Assembly: GCA_016179105.1 (NCBI GenBank)
Contig: JACOSB010000122.1
Location: forward strand, 1 to 48,117
Direction of reading: 5' to 3'
From: Candidatus Acetothermia bacterium
Lineage (GTDB): Bacteria > Bipolaricaulota > Bipolaricaulia > RBG-16-55-9 > DRXL01
Length of the DNA stretch: 48,117 nucleotides
The position numbers and the translations under genes were made by a program. Positions 8,144 through 16,606 of this stretch are shown in pieces; position 1 is the stretch's first letter, and the number at the start of each line of letters is the position of its first letter. Below the pieces are notes generated by a model. It did no database searches, was not told the origin of the DNA, and saw only the letters and a list, made by a program, of their open reading frames with translations.

Positions 8144-10645
8144 ATGTTCGCTGGGGGAAGTCTACGCATCGGTCGAGGGCTGTGGGTCTTGTTCGCATTG
8201 GTTCTAATCGGTGGGTTGGTGGCGGGCTGCACGGGTTTCTTTCAAAACCTGGTGGGCACGGACAACAAAGGTAAATCTGGGACGACTCAGCTGGTGACCT
8301 GGCATGGGCAGAATGGGGCACAGCAAGCGTGTGCGGAAAAGTTGAATGACAAAGAGTTGGCGAAAAAGCTGCGCCATGTCTTGGGCAAGTCGGAGGCCAA
8401 GAAGCTCAAGAAGAAGCTGGAACAAAAAGGCCAAAAGATGAGAAAAGACAAAGCTCATGCCTGTCGGACGAGGACACAGAATACTACCGCAGCTGCTTTA
8501 GGCCAACTTGTGCCGCTGCAGGTGACGGGCCCGGACATGACGCTAGTGACGATCCCGTTTGAGAACACGGACGGGACGAGCGGAGCACTCTTCGATTTGC
8601 AGAATGAGACGGATCCAACCCAAGCAGCAGTCTGGGCGGGGATCGATCAGGGTGAGCGCTATGAGCATCTGCAAGGGGATGATGACAAGAGCTATCTCTT
8701 CCCGGGAGCGACGCCAGCTCAGCAAGCGATCGCTGGTGCCCATCAGAGCGAAGGATTTCAGGAGTTGCAGGCAGATATGCAAGCGCAAGGGCTCAGCTTG
8801 ATCAATGATGGCATTCAGGTCGTCGTGGATGAGGCTGGGCAAGAAGCATTATTGGCGTTGCCCGCAGCTCCGGTAAGTGTTGCCCCAGTTTCAACTACTG
8901 GTAGACCGACACCAACGGCGACTACTCCAACCACTTACTATTATGCGTGGGTGAATGTCGATGAAGTGGCTGTTTCCGGGACTTCACAAGTGCAAGTGGG
9001 GAGTTTACTGCTGCAGGCTGAATCGCTTGGATGGCTGCGTGCAGAGGATACAAACGATCCAGGTCAGTTGATGTCTCCTTACAACTGGACCGCTCGCTTC
9101 AGTGCAACGGGAGCAGCTGTGACAACAGGCTCCACTACGTGTAAATATCGGGGCAGCCCAAGTGTGGGATTGATACGCTCCCCAGTCTCTGGGTCTTCGC
9201 CGTTAACAACATCGATGAAAGTCACCGTCAAAGGTGGGACAGCACCCTATACAGGTGTCTTGGATTACGGAGACGGGAGTATGAACAGTATAAACAATAC
9301 AGGGTGCAACTCACTGACACAGCTGGTCAATCATACATATTTTAATATTGGTCCGCCGGCTGCTCTTTATCAACCGCAAGTGACTGTAACAGATAGCAAT
9401 AACAGGACAAAGACAAAGTCTGTAGGAGTCAAAACGAAACAGGGCAGCTTCTCACCGCGAGACCCGAACATGCCCATCGTGTTAATCGCGGGTATTGGTA
9501 CTACCGCGGATAATCCAGATTATCAGTTACTTATCACTCAGCTCCATGGGTTAGGCTACAAGAATGTTTACGTCGTCGATTGGGCATGGGGGCTCGTCAG
9601 TGACCCTGATATCAACTTTGGCCCGGCGCATATACCAGCCGCTGCCGTACTTCGCACGCAGAAGCAACTCTACGATGTGCTGGGCCCCACACAGAAGTTC
9701 GTTGCTGTTGGCCTGAGCGGAGGCGGTCTGGCCATGCGGTTCTTGATCGAGCATCCCGCAGCCGATGTTATTGACGAGACTCGCGCGGCACCATACCCAG
9801 TTTCGGGCTGGGATGACTCACGTAATCCACCCTGGTTTGGGAACGGGACAGCGGACGTTGCGCCTTGTACCAATTGTGCCGGGATGGGTATAACTCTCCC
9901 TACAGCTTGGAAGGATCGAGTTATACGGTTTTATATGATGGCCAGCCCTAATCATGGTACCTCAGTTGCAGAGGTCGACCGCTGTGGTGTGCTCGTACCG
10001 AACCTCGATGGATCTACACCCGGATATCACTGGGGAGCGGCCTGCGTGGATCTAGATATAAACTCGACATTCCTCAATGCGATGGGTTACCAGAAACCTC
10101 CCAGCGTCACAATGGACTATGTCGCAGTCGGCAGTGACGCCAATGACCGTTTATTTTATACGCTGGATGGAAGCTTCTGGTGCGGATTTTTTGATTGTGG
10201 TATCATTGTCCGTCCTGTGTCCGAGGTAGGGGCACCGTGGGACTACTACCCCGGCTCTATCGGAAACGACCGTGATACAGATTACGGTTTCGATGGTATT
10301 GTGCCAGCGGAGAGTCCTTGGTTGAGTGGAGCTTCGCGCTTCATTCTCTGGGATGGAGATGATCCTGGCAGAGACTCCTCTGGTCATTTTGCGCGGGCTT
10401 TCGGTACGAGCGTTCACGACCGATGTCTTATAGCGAATCTTTGGTTGTGGAATCGGATCATTGATCACATGGAAGGCCGTTTTGACAATCGCTCTGACGG
10501 TGCTGTGTACGGAGAGCTTGTATATAGTCGTGAGAGCGCGATCTCTGGAGGTGTAGATGCCAATAACCCTCAACCTATGTTCCAACCACCTCCCCGCCAT
10601 GACAGCAACGGCAACCTGGTCAACGTCAATTGCGGGATGAAATGA
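8144..10645 (+). CDS. Secreted lipoprotein with PKD domain and alpha/beta-hydrolase (lipase) domain
   Basis: The 833-residue protein begins with a lipoprotein signal peptide (hydrophobic WVLFALVLIGGLVAGC, lipobox LVAGC at about residue 28). It continues with a Lys-rich helical segment (about 65-105) and an unknown domain (about 125-325) shared with the paralogue at 11473-13809. A PKD-like module (about 355-430) shows DYGDGS and NHTY. The C-terminal alpha/beta-hydrolase has PIVLIAGIG, the nucleophile elbow GLSGG and SPNHGTS, as in triacylglycerol lipases. The His is probably within SSGHFARAFGTSVHD. The protein is likely an extracellular, lipid-anchored esterase. It is controlled by the GEMM-I riboswitch upstream and closed by a strong terminator at 10651-10683. 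Ester substrate unknown. Confidence 0.85.
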   Translation: MFAGGSLRIGRGLWVLFALVLIGGLVAGCTGFFQNLVGTDNKGKSGTTQLVTWHGQNGAQQACAEKLNDKELAKKLRHVLGKSEAKKLKKKLEQKGQKMRKDKAHACRTRTQNTTAAALGQLVPLQVTGPDMTLVTIPFENTDGTSGALFDLQNETDPTQAAVWAGIDQGERYEHLQGDDDKSYLFPGATPAQQAIAGAHQSEGFQELQADMQAQGLSLINDGIQVVVDEAGQEALLALPAAPVSVAPVSTTGRPTPTATTPTTYYYAWVNVDEVAVSGTSQVQVGSLLLQAESLGWLRAEDTNDPGQLMSPYNWTARFSATGAAVTTGSTTCKYRGSPSVGLIRSPVSGSSPLTTSMKVTVKGGTAPYTGVLDYGDGSMNSINNTGCNSLTQLVNHTYFNIGPPAALYQPQVTVTDSNNRTKTKSVGVKTKQGSFSPRDPNMPIVLIAGIGTTADNPDYQLLITQLHGLGYKNVYVVDWAWGLVSDPDINFGPAHIPAAAVLRTQKQLYDVLGPTQKFVAVGLSGGGLAMRFLIEHPAADVIDETRAAPYPVSGWDDSRNPPWFGNGTADVAPCTNCAGMGITLPTAWKDRVIRFYMMASPNHGTSVAEVDRCGVLVPNLDGSTPGYHWGAACVDLDINSTFLNAMGYQKPPSVTMDYVAVGSDANDRLFYTLDGSFWCGFFDCGIIVRPVSEVGAPWDYYPGSIGNDRDTDYGFDGIVPAESPWLSGASRFILWDGDDPGRDSSGHFARAFGTSVHDRCLIANLWLWNRIIDHMEGRFDNRSDGAVYGELVYSRESAISGGVDANNPQPMFQPPPRHDSNGNLVNVNCGMK

Positions 10646-10650
10646 CGTCG

Positions 10651-10683
10651 AACGAGGGCAGGGTAATCTCCCCTGCCCTCGTT
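10651..10683. terminator. Strong intrinsic terminator after the first lipase gene
   Basis: A perfect 13-bp stem (AACGAGGGCAGGG with CCCTGCCCTCGTT, 7-base loop) is followed by GTTCTTCTTC. It lies between convergent genes and may serve both strands. Confidence 0.8.
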
Positions 10684-10712
10684 GTTCTTCTTCACGGGGT
10701 TGTCACAACCGA

Positions 10713-11312
10713 CTACCATTGCGTCCGCCAGATGCCTAACTCTAGCCCTCCATAAAATAAGTCCGCGCTAAGGTCCATTCTCGCTCCGAGGTTGAAACCT
10801 GCTGTGGCAAACGCTGCTGGAATTATGGCAGCGAAGACCAGTGGCATGATAGGTGTCAACGCAATCTGTGGAATCAAGAAGATGATTGTCCATGCACCTA
10901 ACGTATTCCCGACTATAGCAGCTAAGAAAGTCATCGCTATGTTGCCGCGCACACCAAAGTATGAACCCGTGCTGATCACCGTTAGACTTGTGCCAAGACT
11001 ACTTCCAAGAACCCAAGCTATCCTTTCAGACAAGTGACATCGCTCATCACTGAGGGCAAAGGCTTGGAGGCTTTTGCAATACGGTGGATCTAATAAGGGA
11101 CGCAAAACAGCTGTGAACATCCGCAGTCCAATCATTCCACCTGCCAAAGCTCCAACATTTCCAGCAACGAATTCCCGCCAAATAAAGTCTCTGGGTTGGG
11201 GCTGCTTCATTATCTCCATTTGTTGTGCGTTCACTGAGAAATCCAACACTCCCACTGCTAACCCAGCCAGGATCATCCGCACCACCCACTGCTTCCGAAT
11301 CGTTGTATACAT
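10713..11312 (-). CDS. Multi-pass membrane protein, divergent member of the tandem array family
   Basis: This 199-residue protein has a signal peptide or first membrane segment (WVVRMILAGLAVGVLDFSVNA, then Q) and a Gly-rich segment (GNVGALAGGMIGL). Two or three more hydrophobic helices follow, with the family motif YFGVRGNIAMTFLAAIVG near the middle. The start at 11312 follows GGGAGG by 10 bases; a longer in-frame start at 11369 would add 19 residues without a ribosome site. The C-terminus (LELGIWRTQW) has diverged from the GLVLVGLK ending of the six tandem copies. The gene is divergent from the second lipase, and both promoters carry the TTTAAG box. Function unknown. Confidence 0.75.
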   Translation of the reverse strand: MYTTIRKQWVVRMILAGLAVGVLDFSVNAQQMEIMKQPQPRDFIWREFVAGNVGALAGGMIGLRMFTAVLRPLLDPPYCKSLQAFALSDERCHLSERIAWVLGSSLGTSLTVISTGSYFGVRGNIAMTFLAAIVGNTLGAWTIIFLIPQIALTPIMPLVFAAIIPAAFATAGFNLGARMDLSADLFYGGLELGIWRTQW

Positions 11313-11345
11313 AGATGCTTCGCCTCCCTTTACTTGAGCCACGTC

Positions 11346-11378
11346 ATTATAACACATGAGGCTTAACAAAGTCTTAAA
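11346..11378 (-). promoter_or_regulatory. TTTAAG direct-repeat promoter box A
   Basis: Minus strand: TTTAAG (11378-11373), 5 bases, GTTAAG (11367-11362), 10 bases, TATAAT (11351-11346). The repeats have an 11-bp period and stand where a -35 would be. Confidence 0.7.
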
Positions 11379-11420
11379 AACGTAGAGCTACTCGATCCAG
11401 CTTGCTGTGAGCCACCGACA

Positions 11421-11453
11421 TTTAAGATCGTCTTAAGCTCTAGGGACTTCAAT
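11421..11453 (+). promoter_or_regulatory. TTTAAG direct-repeat promoter box B (second lipase)
   Basis: TTTAAG (11421-11426), 5 bases, CTTAAG (11432-11437), 10 bases, TTCAAT (11448-11453). It has the same geometry as the minus-strand boxes but a weaker -10. The predicted transcript start is almost at the SD (11460-11466). Confidence 0.6.
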
Positions 11454-11472
11454 ACCAAAGAGGAGGCACCAG

Positions 11473-13809
11473 ATGCGTAAAGAGAAAGCTCAGGCCTGTA
11501 GGACGAAACCGAAACAGAACAAGAATTCTCAGTCGGCCCAGATAGCTGTACCGCTTCAAGCAACCGATCCCGATCTGACGCTGGTGACGATCCCGTTTGA
11601 GAACACGGATGGCACAAGCGGGGCGCTCTTCGATTTACAGAATGAGATCGATCAGAGTCAGCAGGCGACCTGGGCGGGGATTGAGCAAGGCGAGCGGTAC
11701 GAGCATTTACAAGGGGATGATGACAAGAGCTATCTCTTCCCAGGAGCGACGCCGACGCAGCAAGCAATCACCGATGCCCAGCAGAGCGACGGTTTTCAGG
11801 AGATCCAAGCAGATATGCAAGCGCAAGGGTTGAGTCTGCTGAGTGACGGAATTCAGGTCGTGGTGGATGAAGGCAGCCAAGAAGCGCTGTTGGCGCTGCC
11901 GGTGACGTCGGCCAGTACCGCGCCCGCATCGACACTTGGAAAGATTGGTCCAGCAGCTATTACTCCCAGCACTTACTATTATGCTTGGGTGAACGTGGAC
12001 GAAGTGACGACCTCTGGGACTGCTCAAGTACAGGTAGGGAGTCTACGAGTGATCAGTGAATCGCTAAGCTGGTTCCGCAGCGAGGATTTGGATGACCCCG
12101 CGCAATTGATGTCCCCTTACAATTGGACCCCGCAGTTCGGGGCTGCGGGTAAAGCAACTACTTTAGGTTCAAGTCGATGCAACTCCAGAGGAAAGTTGCG
12201 CGTATCACCTATTAATCGCGTAATACGTGCGGGTGTATCTCCTTATACAGTGGCATTGGGAGTTCAGGTGAGCGGAGGAAAAGGCTCTAAAACTGTAACC
12301 TGGTACTATGGGGACGGACGTGTCAAACGCTTTATAGATACGTGCACGAAAAATCAATATGATACTCACACGTTTTCGAATATCGCAGGCATAAATCATG
12401 GAGTTGAAGCAGTGTACCAGCCTCAAGTTTTCGCGGTGGATCAATCCAATCCCCCTCAAAAAGCGTACACAAGATTCCAAGACACTAATCTCAACTGCAC
12501 TCTGTGCCGAGCAATACATGTCTTGCCACCAGCCATCGGAACGTGGCTTCCAAAAGACCCTACGATGCCCATCGTAATCGTGACAGGGATTGGATCCCAG
12601 TTCACCAACCCAGACATTCAGGCACTTAAGTATGAGCTTATAAGCTCAGGCTACAAAGTCTATGTCGTTGATTCAGCATTATATGAGATGTTTGCAGATT
12701 ACGGGCTGCCAGGGGTACAGGTTGCTCCACATATACCAACCCAAGCGGCTTTACACACACAAAAACAACTATTGGATTTGTTGGGTCCCGACCAGCAGTT
12801 TATTGCAATCGCGCATAGCTCAGGGGGATTAGTTATGCGCTTTCTGATAGAGCATACTGGAGCAGATGTCGTCGGCAGGCGAATCTATAATGGTCAGCCC
12901 CAAACTTGGCAGGGATGGGATGAAAGTAAATATCCACCGTGGTTTGGCGAAGGAGGATCAACGCCCGACCACCCCAATCATAATCACGATGTCGCGCCGT
13001 GTACCGATTGCGGTTTTCAAGGCTTTGATCTACCTAGGCCTTGGAAAGACCGCGTAGTAAAGCTTTTTATGTATGCTACTCCGAACTGGGGAAGTCCCTT
13101 TGCAGAGTCTAAGAGCTTACAGCCGGACATTTGCGATTTGATGGTGATATTAGGACAAGTAAGTGAAAAAGGATGGTGGGAATCCCAATGCAAAGACTTG
13201 TCCGTTCAATCACCATTCCTTCGGGCGCTAGGTTATGCAAAACCGCCGTCTGTTAGTTTACCTGCTGGTACTTCCAGTCCGCCAAATAACAACGTTGAGT
13301 ATGTGAGTATAGGACTCGACGCAAACGATGGTCTTCCGTATTGGATCAACCCACTACTTAATCTCTTTTATCCATTCTTGAGCCTTCCTCAGACTGCTTT
13401 TCATCCTTCCCCTTGGGCTCTGTATCCATCGCCAACTCAGGAAGATAACCGGAATACAGATACGGGTTTAGATATAGTTGTGCCTGCACAGAGCCCTTGG
13501 ATTGAAGGAGTCAAATACTTCATACTTTGGGATGGGGACGATCCGTATCCGGGTCCTGATGGCTATGCTACTTGGTTCGGTACCAATGACCATAGTCGAT
13601 GCGAGCTAGGAAATCTTTGGATTTGGAATCGGATTATCGAAGATATAGAGGGGCAACTCCAGAATGGCACTTTCTACGGGATAAATAATGACCTCTTGTA
13701 TAGTGGTGAAGGAGCCATTTCAGGAAGAACGTCATCTCAGACACCGGCAGCCAAGTTTCCATTTCCTGCTGAAGCGAATAATGCAAACTATTGCGGCTCA
13801 CTACATTAA
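11473..13809 (+). CDS. Lipase paralogue lacking a signal peptide
   Basis: This 778-residue paralogue of the protein at 8144-10645 begins at the position equivalent to residue 98 of that protein (MRKEKAQACRT versus MRKDKAHACRT). The lipoprotein signal and helical segment are missing. GAGGAGGCACCAG gives a good ribosome site, and the frame is closed by a TAG 23 bases upstream, so no hidden signal peptide precedes it. The unknown N-terminal domain is nearly identical at DNA level over about 300 bp; the PKD-like (WYYGDGR) and lipase regions are much more diverged. The nucleophile elbow is AHSSGG (AxSxG type, as in Bacillus LipA), followed by ATPNWGS. Without a signal the product may stay in the cytoplasm or be a decaying copy. 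Its promoter carries the TTTAAG box of the neighbouring membrane-protein genes. Confidence 0.8.
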   Translation: MRKEKAQACRTKPKQNKNSQSAQIAVPLQATDPDLTLVTIPFENTDGTSGALFDLQNEIDQSQQATWAGIEQGERYEHLQGDDDKSYLFPGATPTQQAITDAQQSDGFQEIQADMQAQGLSLLSDGIQVVVDEGSQEALLALPVTSASTAPASTLGKIGPAAITPSTYYYAWVNVDEVTTSGTAQVQVGSLRVISESLSWFRSEDLDDPAQLMSPYNWTPQFGAAGKATTLGSSRCNSRGKLRVSPINRVIRAGVSPYTVALGVQVSGGKGSKTVTWYYGDGRVKRFIDTCTKNQYDTHTFSNIAGINHGVEAVYQPQVFAVDQSNPPQKAYTRFQDTNLNCTLCRAIHVLPPAIGTWLPKDPTMPIVIVTGIGSQFTNPDIQALKYELISSGYKVYVVDSALYEMFADYGLPGVQVAPHIPTQAALHTQKQLLDLLGPDQQFIAIAHSSGGLVMRFLIEHTGADVVGRRIYNGQPQTWQGWDESKYPPWFGEGGSTPDHPNHNHDVAPCTDCGFQGFDLPRPWKDRVVKLFMYATPNWGSPFAESKSLQPDICDLMVILGQVSEKGWWESQCKDLSVQSPFLRALGYAKPPSVSLPAGTSSPPNNNVEYVSIGLDANDGLPYWINPLLNLFYPFLSLPQTAFHPSPWALYPSPTQEDNRNTDTGLDIVVPAQSPWIEGVKYFILWDGDDPYPGPDGYATWFGTNDHSRCELGNLWIWNRIIEDIEGQLQNGTFYGINNDLLYSGEGAISGRTSSQTPAAKFPFPAEANNANYCGSLH

Positions 13810-13912
13810 AGGGGCATACGCTAGCTGCCTTCGGCCACCGGACTCTAACTGATTTGGTAATCAGCGATAGGAGATGAGAACTTGAGCCTAGTAGCGTGCG
13901 ATCTGGGGAAGT

Positions 13913-13955
13913 AAGCGGACAGGAGCAGGGCTGGCTCTAGACTTTGCTCCCGCTT
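13913..13955. terminator. Possible hairpin between convergent genes
   Basis: AAGCG..GGAGCA can pair with TGCTCC..CGCTT across a 20-base loop. It lies between the lipase stop and the stop of the first array gene. No long T-tract follows, so the call is tentative. Confidence 0.35.
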
Positions 13956-13978
13956 CTAAATTGCATTCAGCTCTTAGA

Positions 13979-14551
13979 TCACCACCGTACTTTCAAGCCA
14001 ACCAGCACTAGGCCTTGATTGGTAGGGCTGAGCACGACGGGCTCAACTGTAGCGTTGACATTGTAACCGAGCGTCGCACCCAAAGCAGTGGAAAGAGCAA
14101 GAACCGGCAAGATAACGGGGTCTAAGAGTGTGCCGATAGAGAGAAATGCTATGGAGAGCCCAACCATCTCTCCTATTATGGCTCCTGCAAATGTTGCCAG
14201 AGCGTTCCCTCGGACGTGTCTGTAAGAACCGGCCATGACCACACCGGCAGTGCCTCCAACTGGAATCGCAATTAGAAATACGATATCTCTTATCCACTGC
14301 GCAGCTATGCGACAACGCTCATCACAAGATAAAAGCGGAGGGAAAAGGACATAGGCAACGGCAGCAACCAATAGTCCTGCGCTACCTACTCCAAGGAGAG
14401 CTCCCAAACTCCCTGAGATGAATTCTATCAGGTAATAATCTCCAGGTTGCGGCTCTCGCTCTTGAGCATGTGCGACCAAGCTCAGTGTGCCGACTGCTAG
14501 TCCAACCAAGATCAACCCTGCTACCCACTGTTTCTGCATCGTTCTGAACAT
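13979..14551 (-). CDS. Tandem-array membrane protein, copy 1
   Basis: This 190-residue protein is the reference copy of a family I cannot name. It has a signal peptide (KQWVAGLILVGLAVGTLSLVAHA, then QE), an acidic/Pro stretch (REPQPGDYYLIEF) and a glycine-zipper helix (SGSLGALLGVGSAGLLVA). A CDERCRI loop with two Cys follows, then two further hydrophobic helices bracketing SYRHVRGNALATFAGAIIGEMVG. The invariant C-terminal motif is GATLGYNVNATVEPVVLSPT, then GLVLVGLK. AGGAGGTCGAACAAGT precedes the ATG. Likely location: inner membrane or secreted and membrane-inserting. It is transcribed from box C. Confidence 0.78.
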   Translation of the reverse strand: MFRTMQKQWVAGLILVGLAVGTLSLVAHAQEREPQPGDYYLIEFISGSLGALLGVGSAGLLVAAVAYVLFPPLLSCDERCRIAAQWIRDIVFLIAIPVGGTAGVVMAGSYRHVRGNALATFAGAIIGEMVGLSIAFLSIGTLLDPVILPVLALSTALGATLGYNVNATVEPVVLSPTNQGLVLVGLKVRW

Positions 14552-14583
14552 ACTTGTTCGACCTCCTCGACTTAGTTAGTCAG

Positions 14584-14616
14584 ATTATATCAAGCAGAGC
14601 TTAAAAAAGACTTAAA
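14584..14616 (-). promoter_or_regulatory. TTTAAG direct-repeat promoter box C
   Basis: Minus strand: TTTAAG (14616-14611), 5 bases, TTTAAG (14605-14600), 10 bases, TATAAT (14589-14584). The upstream hexamer overlaps the stop codon (14614-14612) of the preceding array gene. Confidence 0.72.
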
Positions 14617-15226
14617 TACTCAATGATGCTTTCAAGCCAACCAGCACCAAGCCTTGGCTGGTAGGGCTGAGCACGACTGGCTCGACCGTAGCATGGATGT
14701 TGTAACCGAGAGTTGAGCCCAGAGCAGGAGAGACGACAACAGACAAAATCGTAAGTACAGGAAGAATACCATTCCCCGAAAAGAGATAGGGGAATAATCT
14801 TATCGCTTCACATAATATGAACAACCCAACTGCCTCGCCTGCGATAGCTCCTGTAAATGCTAGCAAGATATTTCCCCGAACGCGTTTAGATGAACCGGCG
14901 ATGATTACAACAGTAGCGGCCCCGACGGGCGCGCCAATCAAAAATCCTATGCCGGCTATCAGCAATTGTCCGAAACTGCAGGTGAGAAAATCTAATCGAT
15001 TAGTACAGGGATAGAGATAAGCGGAAATAGCAACACCTGCGATGGCTGTGACAAAACCTCCAGCTAGAGCTCCAACAGTTCCTGACACAACTTCTATCCA
15101 GAAATAATCTGAAGGTTGCCTTTTCGGCTCTATTTCCTGAGCATTCACGAAAAACGATAGTGTCCCAACTGCTAATCCAACCAAGATCAACCCTGCTACC
15201 CACTGCCTCTGAATCCCTCTGGACAT
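14612..15226 (-). CDS. Tandem-array membrane protein, copy 2
   Basis: 204 residues from the ATG at 15226, which follows CGAGGAGGTCGAAGTCTAT. Signal segment RQWVAGLILVGLAVGTLSFFVNA, then QE; glycine-rich helix SGTVGALAGGFVTAIAGVA. A two-Cys loop (PCTNRLDFLTC) follows, then a helix pair around SSKRVRGNILLAFTGAIAGEAVGL. It ends with the family motif LGYNIHATVEPVVLSPTSQG and VGLKASLSI. Function unknown; expressed from box E. An upstream in-frame ATG at 15271 has no ribosome site. Confidence 0.78.
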   Translation of the reverse strand: MSRGIQRQWVAGLILVGLAVGTLSFFVNAQEIEPKRQPSDYFWIEVVSGTVGALAGGFVTAIAGVAISAYLYPCTNRLDFLTCSFGQLLIAGIGFLIGAPVGAATVVIIAGSSKRVRGNILLAFTGAIAGEAVGLFILCEAIRLFPYLFSGNGILPVLTILSVVVSPALGSTLGYNIHATVEPVVLSPTSQGLVLVGLKASLSI

Positions 15227-15259
15227 ATAGACTTCGACCTCCTCGATTTGGCTTGTCTC

Positions 15260-15292
15260 AGTATAGCACACTGAGCTTAACGGGAGTTTAAA
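15260..15292 (-). promoter_or_regulatory. TTTAAG direct-repeat promoter box E (variant)
   Basis: Minus strand: TTTAAA (15292-15287), 5 bases, GTTAAG (15281-15276), 10 bases, TATACT (15265-15260). It is the most diverged of the tandem copies, yet the spacing is unchanged. It overlaps the stop codon of the copy upstream (15290-15288). Confidence 0.65.
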
Positions 15293-15879
15293 GGCTCAAG
15301 TGTGCTTTCAAGCCAACCAGCACCAAACCTTGTTTAGTAGGGCTGAGCACGACTGGTTCAACCGTAGCGTTGAGGTTGTAACCGAACGTCGCACCTAACG
15401 CACTAAAAAGAACAAGAACCGGAAAGATAACAGGATTATCTGCTGCGCCGTTAGAGAAAAATCCTCCCCCTCCTAATATCAAGAGCCCCACTGCCTCTCC
15501 GACAATGGCTCCTGCCAGTGCTGCCAGCGTGTTCCCTCGAACGTGTTTGTACGAACCCAGCCCCGACTACGCCATAAGTGCCTCCTATTGACACTCCGCT
15601 CAAAAATGCGATTGTGTAAATCCACGTCTCCGCTATACGGCAATGCTCATCACAAGGAAAAAGGGGCGAAAAAAGGAAATAGGCAATGCCATAAGCGATA
15701 AGCACAGAGCTCCCTCCCCCAAGGAGAGCTCCCATGCTCCCTGCGATGAATTCTATCAAGTAATAATCTCCTGGTTGCGGCTCTCGCTCTTGGGCCTGTA
15801 CGAGAACCGGCAGTGCCCCGACTGCTAATCCAATCAGAATCAACCCTGCTACCCACTGCTTCTGCATTATTCTAAACAT
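15288..15879 (-). pseudogene. Tandem-array membrane protein, copy 3, frameshifted
   Basis: The N-terminal part runs from 15879 (MFRIMQKQWVAGLILIGLAVG...) through the CDEHCRI loop to GVVGAGF. There the frame is lost, and the reading continues in the next frame to the intact C-terminus at 15288 (LGATFGYNLNATVEPVVLSPT). Alignment with copy 1 (GVVMAGSYRHVRGN) places one extra base in a run of three near 15555-15557. Promoter box D and the SD are intact, so the break is either recent, a sequencing error, or a slippage site. Uncorrected, the product is 142 residues with a foreign Arg-rich tail. Confidence 0.75.
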
Positions 15880-15912
15880 ACTTGTTTCGACCTCCTCGAT
15901 TTGGTTAGTCAG

Positions 15913-15945
15913 ATTATATCAAGTAGAGCTTAAAGAAGACTTAAA
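15913..15945 (-). promoter_or_regulatory. TTTAAG direct-repeat promoter box D
   Basis: Minus strand: TTTAAG (15945-15940), 5 bases, TTTAAG (15934-15929), 10 bases, TATAAT (15918-15913). It overlaps the stop codon at 15943-15941. Confidence 0.72.
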
Positions 15946-16546
15946 TGCCCACTTGCGTTTTCAGGCCAATCAGCACTAAGCCTTGGTTGGTAGGGCTAAG
16001 CACGGCGAGCTCAATCGTCGCATGGATGTTGAAACCGTAAGTCGCTCCCAGGGCAACGAAAAAGGCATAAAATGGAAAGATAAATACAGGATTTGCGCGC
16101 AATAGTGGATCGATTAATCCTGTATGTAATATGGCAAGCCCAACTGCCTCTCCCGCTATAGCTCCTGTGAATGCTAGTAAAATGTTTCCCCGAACGTGTT
16201 TGAACGATCCAGCCATGACCACACCGACAGCACCCCCGACTGCATCCCCGACCAGAACTACTAACAGTGCTCTTAGCGCCCCAAGCCCGCAAGTCAGATA
16301 ACCTAATTGGTTTTCACAAGGATCGTAGAGATTAGGAACAAAGCCAGCGACTGCATACACTGCAATAAAACCTCCCGCCAGCGCTCCCACTGTACCGGAG
16401 GCAAACTCTAGCCACAAATAATCCCCCGGCTGTCGTTGCGGCTCTAGCTCTTGGGCATTTGCGAAAGAACCTAGTATCCCGACCGCTAATCCGACCAGAA
16501 TCAACCCTGATGCCCAGCGTGCTTTCATTGTTTGGGACATTGACAA
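15941..16546 (-). CDS. Tandem-array membrane protein, copy 4
   Basis: 201 residues. Signal segment ARWASGLILVGLAVGILGSFANA, then QELEPQRQPGDYLWLEF; glycine-rich SGTVGALAGGFIAVYAVAG. A two-Cys loop (PCENQLGYLTC) follows, then SFKHVRGNILLAFTGAIAGEAVGL, and the C-terminus carries YGFNIHATIELAVLSPTNQG and VLIGLK. GAGGAG lies six bases before a TTG at 16546 but twelve before the ATG at 16540, so a TTG start is likely. Copies 4 and 5 are each other's closest relatives. Function unknown. Confidence 0.77.
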   Translation of the reverse strand: MSMSQTMKARWASGLILVGLAVGILGSFANAQELEPQRQPGDYLWLEFASGTVGALAGGFIAVYAVAGFVPNLYDPCENQLGYLTCGLGALRALLVVLVGDAVGGAVGVVMAGSFKHVRGNILLAFTGAIAGEAVGLAILHTGLIDPLLRANPVFIFPFYAFFVALGATYGFNIHATIELAVLSPTNQGLVLIGLKTQVGI

Positions 16547-16573
16547 ATCAATCTCCTCGAAATGGTTCGTCAG

Positions 16574-16606
16574 ATTATATCAAGCAGAGCTTAAAAAAGA
16601 CTTAAA
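16574..16606 (-). promoter_or_regulatory. TTTAAG direct-repeat promoter box F
   Basis: Minus strand: TTTAAG (16606-16601), 5 bases, TTTAAG (16595-16590), 10 bases, TATAAT (16579-16574). It overlaps the stop codon at 16604-16602. Over about 40 bases it is identical to box C. Confidence 0.72.
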
